Positions 1 to 5,558 of a stretch of DNA of 6,418 nt are shown here, piece after piece. The notes beneath the pieces are model-generated. The model worked only from the letters and a program-made list of their open reading frames with translations, did no database searches and had not been told where the DNA came from. A program made the translations under genes and the position numbers. Position 1 is the first letter of the stretch. Each line of letters starts with the position of its first letter. This DNA is from Gemmatimonadota bacterium (GTDB lineage Bacteria; Gemmatimonadota; Gemmatimonadetes; Longimicrobiales; Gaopeijiaceae): NCBI GenBank assembly GCA_016209995.1, contig JACQVC010000143.1, positions 1-6,418 of the forward strand. Direction: 5' to 3'.

Positions 1-239
1 CGGTAAGCGGTCAGTTCCGACGTCCAACACCGTGTCATTCTGCTACACATCTCGGGGGCGGAGGACTTATCAACTGAGGAGGGCAGCTGAAGGGTGGTTT
101 GTCTTTATCACATAGTCGAACCATGAGTTAGTACATGTGTCGCCCAGTATCGCCGTGCGGTTCTGAGCGTTGGTACGGCCCGTGCAATAAGGGTCGTCCC
201 CTGCGGTTAGTTCGGCGGTCCTGCCGGCTGGAGGTCGAG
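1..239. other. Non-coding leader upstream of the barrel gene
   Basis: No convincing gene is visible on either strand here. The reading frame of the following gene is open from an ATG at 135, but the stretch 135-239 encodes a Cys/Arg-rich peptide with no export signal, whereas the ATG at 240 begins a textbook signal peptide. I therefore treat the whole stretch as upstream region. It is less GC-rich than the genes, which fits a promoter-bearing region. The best sigma70-like hexamers I found (TTGTCT at 99-104 and TAGTAC at 129-134) are too weak to call a promoter. Confidence 0.6.
230..234 (+). promoter_or_regulatory. Ribosome binding site of the barrel gene
   Basis: GGAGG lies five bases before the ATG at 240. 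It selects that ATG over the in-frame ATG at 135, which has no comparable purine tract and no signal peptide behind it. Confidence 0.75.
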
Positions 240-1946
240 ATGCGAGCTCTCATTACGGCTGCAACGATGCTTCTGGTCACGTCGGTGGCGTCGGCCCAGG
301 AGCGAACGATCACGGAGGCGGCGCTTCCCCGAGACGTTGCGGACGAGATTGTCGAGTTCTTCAACCGTCCCACGACGACCCACTTTCGCGGTCGTTCGCG
401 CCTCCCCGAGCCGCGTCTCCTGGTGGGTGACGTGGCGGTGCTGGGTGGCCCGTTCGTGTTGGGTGGGCGCATCGAAGGCGAGCTGGTGATCGTGAACGGC
501 GATCTCGAGCTCGAGCCGGGCGCCGAGGTAGTGGGGGACGTGACGGTGGTAGGCGGCCAGGTGACAGGGGAGGATGTCGCTCGAATCACCGGTACACTGA
601 CGATTTACAGCGAGACGTTGCGCTACGCGTACGAGGGCGACCGCATCCGCGGTTTGGGGGGGCCGGGCGGGGAGCAAGGGCGTCTCTTCGAAGGGATAGG
701 GCTCGGGGACTCCCGCTTCACGATTCGTTCCAGCTCGAGCTATAACCGGGTCGAGGGGCTGCCGGTGATGTTCGGACCGATCATCGAGACGACGTCGCGC
801 AACCCGATGCGCGTGCAGGCTCTCGGGATCTGGCGCACCGAGTCCGGCCTCTCGTTCGACACGCAGCAGATGGGCTACTCCGCGCAGATCGAGCAGTTTG
901 TGGGTGGCCATGGGGCGGTGCGCCTCGGTGTGGGAGTTCACTCTGTGGTGGACCCGATCGAGCAGTGGGGGCTGAGTGACCTGGAGTCGTCTCTGTCCAC
1001 CTTCCTGTTTCACAAAGACTACCGGGATTACTTCGAGCGCAGAGGGTGGCGAGGCTACGTGCGGCTGACTCCGCCGCAGCTGCCCCTGGACGCGACGGTC
1101 GAATACCGATCGGAGCAGCACTGGATCCGTGCGCCGGGCGGGCCATGGTCGTTCGTGGACAACGATGCGTCCTGGCGGCCCCAGCCGCTGATTGCGGAAG
1201 GGAGGCTCCGCTCCGTAGCGGCGACCGCGACTCTCGATCTACGGAGCGACCCCGAGGATCCGGCCGACGGGTGGTATCTCAGCGCGACGGTGCAGCGCGG
1301 GATCGATGGGTCGCTGGCGGTCCCGGCGGCAGGCGTGCCAGGTGGACCTCCGGTATCGGGCCCCAGTGAGTTCGACGAGCGCTTCGTGACGGGCCTGGTG
1401 GACGTGCGACGCTACAATCGCGTCGGGCCGGGCTCGTGGCTCGACGTGCGAGCGTTGGCAGGCGGTGCGTTGAGCGACCGGTTGATGCCTCCGCAGTACC
1501 AGCATGCGCTGGGCGGCGAGGGTTCGCTGCCGGGCCACCCGATATTCGCGGGCGATTGTGGGGCCCGTCGCAGTCTGGTGGCGTACGGTCCGGCGGGCGC
1601 ACAACTGCCGTTCTACCCGTCGTACGGCTGCGACCGCTTCGCGCTCCTGCAGGTCGAGTACCGCGGCCAGCTGAGCATCGACCTCGGCTTCGGTCGCGAC
1701 GAGGATCTCGGTGGGCGGTGGGACTCCTGGTCGGTGGACATGAGCCCCAGCTGGCTCATCTTCCTGAACACCGGGAAGGGTTGGGTGCTGGACCGGCCGG
1801 GGGTCGCGGGGCGAGCGGACACTCCAGCTCTCTACGACGTGGGTCTTGGGCTGCTCTTCGGCCGACTGGGGGTATACTGGGCCGTGCCGTTGAACGGCGA
1901 GGAACGATCACCCAACTTCTTCGTACGTCTGGGGAGAAGCTTCTAG
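240..1946 (+). CDS. Exported bactofilin-like / Omp85-type outer-membrane beta-barrel protein
   Basis: A 568-residue protein predicted to sit in the outer membrane. Residues 1-19 form a Sec signal peptide (MRALI.., cleavage after ASA). Residues about 60-120 have short GD/GG-rich beta rungs (GDVAVLGG, GELVIVNGDLELEPGAEVVG) like the beta-helix of bactofilins (polymer-forming proteins). The rest looks like an Omp85/ShlB 'surface antigen' barrel: a LDLRSDPEDPADGW strand turn near 332-345, which resembles the D-x-R-D..P..G motif; LGGEGSLPGHPIF at 424-436, matching the LGG..slRGy family signature but with Pro-Gly in place of the usual Arg-Gly; and a last strand ending in Phe (VRLGRSF), the usual barrel C-terminal signal. 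No POTRA domains are seen, so a BamA or TpsB transporter role is unlikely. Two cysteines (440 and 464) in one region could pair. The substrate or partner is unknown. The start is set by GGAGG and the signal peptide. The barrel assignment is fairly sure, the N-terminal domain less so. Confidence 0.8.
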   Translation: MRALITAATMLLVTSVASAQERTITEAALPRDVADEIVEFFNRPTTTHFRGRSRLPEPRLLVGDVAVLGGPFVLGGRIEGELVIVNGDLELEPGAEVVGDVTVVGGQVTGEDVARITGTLTIYSETLRYAYEGDRIRGLGGPGGEQGRLFEGIGLGDSRFTIRSSSSYNRVEGLPVMFGPIIETTSRNPMRVQALGIWRTESGLSFDTQQMGYSAQIEQFVGGHGAVRLGVGVHSVVDPIEQWGLSDLESSLSTFLFHKDYRDYFERRGWRGYVRLTPPQLPLDATVEYRSEQHWIRAPGGPWSFVDNDASWRPQPLIAEGRLRSVAATATLDLRSDPEDPADGWYLSATVQRGIDGSLAVPAAGVPGGPPVSGPSEFDERFVTGLVDVRRYNRVGPGSWLDVRALAGGALSDRLMPPQYQHALGGEGSLPGHPIFAGDCGARRSLVAYGPAGAQLPFYPSYGCDRFALLQVEYRGQLSIDLGFGRDEDLGGRWDSWSVDMSPSWLIFLNTGKGWVLDRPGVAGRADTPALYDVGLGLLFGRLGVYWAVPLNGEERSPNFFVRLGRSF

Positions 1947-2017
1947 CAGGTATCCTTACTCGGGGGTCCGGAGGCGACGCTGTTTCCTGGAAGCGTAACG
2001 AAATGGAAGGCGTCAAA

Positions 2018-2101
2018 TCCGGGGCCCTCGCGCAGACGCAGGTCTGTGTGGGGGAGGGATCCGGGGCTCCCACGCAAAGGGAGGTTTGCCTGGGGTAAGG
2101 C
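2018..2101. repeat. Imperfect tandem repeat, two ~42-bp units around a gene start
   Basis: Unit 1 begins at 2018 and unit 2 at 2060, both with TCCGGGGC, a period of 42 bases. Between the two, about 25 of the first 36 positions agree, including a shared CGCA, AGG and terminal TGGGG. Unit 2 can fold (CCCACGCA at 2069-2076 against TGCCTGGG at 2087-2094, one mismatch). Unit 1 carries a small CAGAC/GTCTG hairpin. The GTG start called for the downstream gene lies in unit 1, and unit 2 encodes the basic start of its signal peptide. A possible, much more degraded copy lies at about 1969-1992. The same family appears to have a copy at 4814-4854. Confidence 0.6.
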
Positions 2102-2765
2102 AGCCGGCCCTCTCCCTACGTTGCTGGCCGTGGTGTTCCTGCTTCACTCCGCGAGTCCAGTGCGGGCTGATGCGCAATCGCAGTCCGTGTCCTCGCCGCT
2201 CCGCCTCGTCGTCGATTCGATCACGGGTGCCGCGACCTTTCAGCTCGCCGATCTGCTGGCCGATCAGGCGCTCTCGGGCGTGGTGACCGAGGGTCTCCCC
2301 TTACGCCTCACGGTGCGTACGGAGCTGTGGCGCGACCGCTTCATTGACGGTGTAGCCGCTCAGGCCACCTGGCGAGCCGCCGTGGTCCACGAGCCGCTCG
2401 AGGGGCGTTTCGTCCTGCGCGTCACGTCATCCGTGGAGGACGAGCGCAGCCTCAACACGCTCGCAGCGACACGCGAAGCGCTGGGGGGGCCGGTTTCCGT
2501 TCCGATCACGCCGGACCGTTCCGGACGCTACTACTACGTGGCGACCCTGAACGTCGAGACGCTTTCGCTCTCGGACATCGAGGAGCTACGTCGCTGGCTC
2601 CGCGGCGAGCTTGGTCCGGCGGTGTCCGGCGAGCGTCAGCCGGAAAGCGCCGTCGGTACGGGAGTGCGGCGTTTCCTGATTCGCTTGCTGGGGCTCCCCA
2701 ATCGTCGCTTCGAGGTTCGCACGCCGACGTTCGAGTTCCACCCGTCCGTACCGCCAACACCCTAG
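2046..2765 (+). CDS. Secreted DUF4390-like protein
   Basis: A 239-residue protein with a hydrophobic stretch at 23-37 and a cleavage site after ADA (residue 43), so it is exported to the periplasm or membrane. The body (about 51-230) has the pattern I associate with DUF4390: EGLPLRLTVRTELWRDRF near 82-99, a central section of alternating beta strands, and YYYVATLNVETLSLSDIEELRRWL near 162-185. That family's function is unknown. In Proteobacteria it is often next to an NtrY-like kinase, which is not the case here. The gene lies 99 bp after the barrel gene on the same strand and may be co-transcribed with it. The start is uncertain: GTG 2046 is the earliest one and supplies basic residues before the hydrophobic core, but its ribosome site is weak. 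TTG 2121 would give a shorter signal peptide lacking a charged n-region. A strong AAGGGAGG at 2077-2084 has no in-frame start after it. Confidence 0.65.
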   Translation: MWGRDPGLPRKGRFAWGKAAGPLPTLLAVVFLLHSASPVRADAQSQSVSSPLRLVVDSITGAATFQLADLLADQALSGVVTEGLPLRLTVRTELWRDRFIDGVAAQATWRAAVVHEPLEGRFVLRVTSSVEDERSLNTLAATREALGGPVSVPITPDRSGRYYYVATLNVETLSLSDIEELRRWLRGELGPAVSGERQPESAVGTGVRRFLIRLLGLPNRRFEVRTPTFEFHPSVPPTP

Positions 2766-2848
2766 AGGCTCAGAGGTTCAGAGGATCAGCGGTTCAGAGG
2801 TTGCCGGCGGACAGCTCGTCACGTTGAACCTCTGATCCTCTGAGCCTC
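2765..2848. repeat. Octamer repeat array (GAGGNTCA) with inverted copies between convergent genes
   Basis: Four and a half tandem octamers lie at 2765-2802: GAGGCTCA, GAGGTTCA, GAGGATCA, GCGGTTCA, then GAGGTT. After a 22-base spacer, three copies in the opposite orientation fill 2825-2848: TGAACCTC, TGATCCTC, TGAGCCTC. The arms can pair in at least two registers over about 24 bp, giving a large hairpin. The array starts on the last base of the DUF4390-like gene's stop codon and ends 8 bases before the peptidase stop, so it occupies nearly the whole gap between two converging genes. A bidirectional transcription barrier is plausible, but neither side has the T-run of a standard intrinsic terminator. 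Confidence 0.85.
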
Positions 2849-2856
2849 CAGTCCGC

Positions 2857-3996
2857 TCACAGCTCCGCGAACAGGCGGGACAGCAAGGCTAGCCGACGCG
2901 GGACGTCCGCCAGCAGGATGTGCTCATCCGGCGAGTGAGCGCCGCCGCCGTCGATGCCGAGACCGTCGAGCGTGGGACAGCCGGCGGCATGCGTGAGATT
3001 GCCATCGCTGCAGCCACCGGTCCTGCCGCGCTCGAGCTCGAAGCCGATGGCCCGAGCGATGGCCCTCGCCTTGTCGAACAGCTCTCGGCTCTGCGGCGAG
3101 CTCTCGACGGGCCAGCGGTTCACACCACCCGCAACCTCCAGGGCGCAGCGCGTGTCCTCAGGCCGCAGGGCTCGCAGAGCGCCGTCCACGCGTTCAGCCT
3201 CGGCGCGCGTCCAGAATCTCACGTCCACAGCGGCGCGCGCATGGTCCGCGACGACGTTCACCCGGGTTCCGCCTTCTACGATCCCCACATTGAGGGTCGT
3301 ACCGTTCTCGACGTCGGCCAGCGCCAGCACTCGCGCGAGCTGATGGGTGAGCTCGTGGATCGCGCTGGCGCCACGCTCCGGTTCAATACCCGCGTGCGCG
3401 GAACGGCCCGTGACCGAGATCGTGTAACCGGCCACACCCTTCCGCTCGGTCTTCGCAGCGCCGCCCGACAGCGGTGGCTCGAGCACGAGGGCCGCGTGTG
3501 CCTTGCGCGCCAGCTCAGCAATGAGGCCGCGGGAGGTTTCGGATCCGATCTCCTCGTCGCACGTGATCAGGATCACGAGGTCGCGGGCAGGACGCTCACG
3601 CCGCGCGGCCAGGATCTCGAGCGCCACCAGGATCGCGGCCACACCGCCCTTCATGTCGAACGTGCCCGGGCCGGTGACGCGCCCGTCACGAATGGCGAAG
3701 GGCATCCGCGCCAGCGTACCCACCGGGTGCACCGTATCCATGTGACCGACCGCCAGCAGCGGAGGCTCACCCGCGCGGGCGCCGGTCACGCGCGCCAGCA
3801 CATGTTCGCCCAGTCCGGGCGCGGGATGGCGCTCCACAGCTGCGCCCCGGCTCGCCAGCTCCGTGGCGAGCAACGCGGCCAGCTCGTGGTTGCGCTGCGC
3901 GTCACGACTCGGCGACTCCCGCTCCACGAGCTGCCGCAGCAGCTCGAGATAGGTCGGCACGTGGGAGGCGGCGATCTCTAGAACGTCGTGACTCAA
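2857..3996 (-). CDS. M20 family metallopeptidase, carboxypeptidase G2-like
   Basis: A 379-residue dinuclear zinc hydrolase, probably cytoplasmic since there is no signal peptide, cleaving a C-terminal amino acid or acyl-amino-acid bond. All family residues are visible: GHMDT with metal ligand H85 and D87; bridging D114 in GPGTFDMKGG; catalytic base E148 and ligand E149 in CDEEIGS; ligand E173 in LEPP; H201 in GRSAHAG of the dimerisation lid; and ligand H354 in GGGAHSPDE. The spacing 85-114-148/149-173 equals that of Pseudomonas carboxypeptidase G2 (112-141-175/176-200) as I recall it. The substrate (glutamate conjugates, dipeptides or another acyl-amino acid) cannot be read from sequence. I chose the TTG at 3996 because GAGG precedes it by 5 bases. 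A GTG at 4002, overlapping the upstream stop as GTGA, would add two residues. Either way it is coupled to the GlcF-like gene. Confidence 0.9.
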   Translation of the reverse strand: MSHDVLEIAASHVPTYLELLRQLVERESPSRDAQRNHELAALLATELASRGAAVERHPAPGLGEHVLARVTGARAGEPPLLAVGHMDTVHPVGTLARMPFAIRDGRVTGPGTFDMKGGVAAILVALEILAARRERPARDLVILITCDEEIGSETSRGLIAELARKAHAALVLEPPLSGGAAKTERKGVAGYTISVTGRSAHAGIEPERGASAIHELTHQLARVLALADVENGTTLNVGIVEGGTRVNVVADHARAAVDVRFWTRAEAERVDGALRALRPEDTRCALEVAGGVNRWPVESSPQSRELFDKARAIARAIGFELERGRTGGCSDGNLTHAAGCPTLDGLGIDGGGAHSPDEHILLADVPRRLALLSRLFAEL

Positions 3997-3998
3997 CG

Positions 3999-5387
3999 TC
4001 ACCTCGCTGGGCCGGTCGCTCGAGAACCGGCGCTGCCAGATGTCTCGTAGAACCCAGCCCGCTCGTAGCTCTCGTCCAGCAGGTCGAGCGGGTGCCTCGC
4101 CTCGATGTCGAGCCCCGCCAGCAGCAGTCCCGCCCCGATCTGCATCAGGCACCCTGGATTCGGTGTCGTGACCACGGCCGCGCCCGTCGCCTGCACCGCG
4201 GCCAGCTTGTCAGCCAGGATCCGGCGCCCCATCTCCGCATGCGTCAGCCCGTAGGTGCCCGCGGCGCCGCAGCACTCATCCGCGTTGGCGAGTGGTACGA
4301 GCTCGAGCTGCGGCACGCTGGCGAGCACGGCCAGAGGAGCGCGGTCGATGCGCTGAGCGTGCAGCAGGTGGCAGGGCGCGTCATACGTGACCTTGCGCTG
4401 CAGCGCCGCCCCAGTGACGGGTCCGAGCGCCGCCAGCAGCTCAGTGGCATCCTTCACCTTGGCGGACAGGTTCGCCGCCCTCGCCGTCCACTCGCCACCG
4501 TGGGAAAGTAAATGGACGTACTCCTTCATCGCCGCGCCGCAGCCCGCCGCGTTCACGACGATCAGGTCCGCGCCCGACGCCTCGAACGCCTCGATGTTGC
4601 GGCGCGCGAGCGCGCGGGCGCCCTCGAGGTCACCCGCATGGGCATGCAGGGCGCCGCAACACTGCTGCCCGTGCGCGGGCAGCACGCGACAGCCGTTCAC
4701 GGCCAGGACACGCGCTGTGGCCGCATTCACGCTGGCGAACAGCCCCGCCTGAACACAGCCGTCCAGCAGCGCCACGGCAGGCCCGCTCTCGCGTCGCGAC
4801 GTCGCCGTCGACCCCCGGGGTCCCCACGCACCGAAACGTTGCGTGGGGTAGGGCCCGCCCGCCCGGCCTGAGGTCCCGCTGGCCGCCAGCATCGCCAGTG
4901 CGAAGCGCAGTCGCGATCGCTCGCTTAGGATGAGTCCGTGGCGCGCCAGCAGCCGGGGGATGCCGCTTGCACGCAGGATGCGAGAGAGCAGCATGGCGAC
5001 CGCGAGCAGCCACGGCCGGCGGAAGACCGCGAGAATGAGTCGGACTATGCTTGCTGCCGGGCCTGCTGCGGGCGCCGCGGACCGGCGGACGCGGACCACC
5101 TCCGCCCGCGCCCTCTCGAGCAGCAGGCCGTACTCGACGCCCGAGGGGCACACGGTTTCGCAGGCGCGGCACCCCAGGCAACGATCGATGTGCACGCGGA
5201 ACGCGTCTTCCGCTGGATCCAGGCGCCCTTCGACCACCGCGCGCATGAGGTACAGACGCCCGCGCGGAGAGTCGGCCTCATCGCCGAGGCGAGTGTACGT
5301 CGGACAGGAGGGCAGGCAGAACCCGCAGTGGACGCAGGCGAGCAGGCGATCCTCCTGCGCCCGCAGCTCCTGAGCCAGCGTCAGCAT
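3999..5387 (-). CDS. glcF: Glycolate oxidase iron-sulfur subunit-like protein (GlcF)
   Basis: A 462-residue protein that would carry electrons from a FAD-linked 2-hydroxyacid dehydrogenase (GlcD/GlcE) to the membrane quinone pool. Two [4Fe-4S] ferredoxin motifs open it: C18-x2-C21-x2-C24-x3-C28-P and C70-x2-C73-x2-C76-x3-C80-P. Two CCG domains follow: C211 and C243-C244-G with GC at 283, then C339-H, C372-C373-G and PGC at 413. This order is that of GlcF; the LldE and HdrB families differ in not having both halves together. A hydrophobic patch at 113-136 may touch the membrane. Residues about 178-192 (PYPTQRFGAWGPRG region) are a low-conservation linker encoded by a palindromic repeat. I used ATG 5387; a TTG at 5399 adds four residues, and neither has a good ribosome site. 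No glcD or glcE is present. The gene is followed at once by the M20 gene. Confidence 0.85.
   Translation of the reverse strand: MLTLAQELRAQEDRLLACVHCGFCLPSCPTYTRLGDEADSPRGRLYLMRAVVEGRLDPAEDAFRVHIDRCLGCRACETVCPSGVEYGLLLERARAEVVRVRRSAAPAAGPAASIVRLILAVFRRPWLLAVAMLLSRILRASGIPRLLARHGLILSERSRLRFALAMLAASGTSGRAGGPYPTQRFGAWGPRGSTATSRRESGPAVALLDGCVQAGLFASVNAATARVLAVNGCRVLPAHGQQCCGALHAHAGDLEGARALARRNIEAFEASGADLIVVNAAGCGAAMKEYVHLLSHGGEWTARAANLSAKVKDATELLAALGPVTGAALQRKVTYDAPCHLLHAQRIDRAPLAVLASVPQLELVPLANADECCGAAGTYGLTHAEMGRRILADKLAAVQATGAAVVTTPNPGCLMQIGAGLLLAGLDIEARHPLDLLDESYERAGFYETSGSAGSRATGPAR
4002..4005 (-). promoter_or_regulatory. Ribosome binding site of the M20 peptidase gene
   Basis: GAGG on the minus strand ends five bases before the TTG at 3996, and lies just before and partly over the upstream gene's TGA (4001-3999). 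The arrangement favours re-initiation by ribosomes finishing the upstream gene. It supports TTG 3996 over GTG 4002, which would use up part of this site. Confidence 0.5.
4814..4854. repeat. Palindromic repeat inside the GlcF coding sequence
   Basis: CCCCACGCA (4822-4830) and TGCGTGGGG (4840-4848) form a perfect 9-bp stem with a 9-base loop. The surrounding 41 bases resemble unit 2 of the tandem repeat at 2060-2101: 14 of the first 17 bases match, and 10 of the last 11 match (TGGGGTA.GGC), with a more diverged 13/14-base centre. The copy is read in frame by the minus-strand gene and encodes a Pro/Gly/Trp-rich linker between the ferredoxin half and the first CCG domain, so it adds residues without breaking the gene. 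Confidence 0.6.
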
Positions 5388-5401
5388 AGAAGAAGTCAAA
5401 G

Positions 5402-5537
5402 CGTCATTCCGGCGAAAGCCGGAATCCAGCCTCCGCGTGACCGAGAATTCACGACGCGAGAGGACGAAAGATCTGCGGGCAGGGGATAATGGCTTAGTGT
5501 CATGATGCTCTGGATTCCGGCTTTCGCCGGAATGACG
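5402..5537. mobile_element. REPIN/MITE-like doublet of two inverted 28-bp palindromes
   Basis: Copy 1 (5402-5429) and copy 2 (5510-5537) are perfect reverse complements over 28 bases, separated by 80 unrelated bases. Each contains a hairpin ATTCCGGC-GAAA-GCCGGAAT (or its complement), a palindrome that is widely scattered between genes in many bacteria and is often mistranslated as 'VIPAKAGIQ'. Two inverted REP-type palindromes around a short spacer is the form of a REPIN, a non-autonomous element thought to be moved by RAYT transposases in trans. I see no clear target duplication and no transposase in the window. The element fills most of the 171-base gap between the kinase stop and the GlcF ATG, and copy 1 ends 14 bases before that ATG. 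Confidence 0.85.
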
Positions 5538-5558
5538 ACGCGCGTCTGCTAGGCCCGC

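Noticed and set aside
135..239. N-terminal extension of the barrel gene from ATG 135
   Set aside because: It would bury the signal peptide behind 35 Cys/Arg-rich residues. GGAGG sits correctly before ATG 240.
207..1121. Long minus-strand open frame (304 codons) opposite the barrel gene
   Set aside because: Its composition is typical antisense (Arg/His/Pro rich), with no domain. The plus-strand frame has a signal peptide, ribosome site and barrel motifs.
1935..1944. AGAAGCTTCT palindrome at the end of the barrel gene
   Set aside because: A 10-base palindrome within codons and without a loop or T-run is expected by chance.
2003..2098. Small plus-strand frame (31 codons, MEGVKSGALAQTQ...) with GGAAG upstream at 1989-1993
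   Set aside because: It is made almost entirely of the tandem repeat, overlaps the start of the next gene in another frame, and has no recognisable signal. It could be a leader peptide, but nothing shows that.
2765..2848. CRISPR array or standard intrinsic terminator
   Set aside because: The units are 8 bp with no spacers between them, so it is not a CRISPR. No T-run follows either arm, so a classic intrinsic terminator is not supported.
2920..3981. Long plus-strand open frame (353 codons) opposite the peptidase gene
   Set aside because: It mirrors a gene whose full set of M20 catalytic motifs is intact. The translation is Arg/His/Gly-rich with no recognisable domain, as expected of an antisense frame in high-GC DNA.
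4938..5489. Plus-strand frame containing 'VIPAKAGIQ'
   Set aside because: That peptide is the usual false translation of the ATTCCGGC-GAAA palindrome. The rest is antisense to the GlcF-like gene.
5485..5490. GATAAT as a -10 box on the plus strand inside the repeat doublet
   Set aside because: No -35 match lies 16-18 bases upstream, and the next gene on that side reads from the opposite strand.
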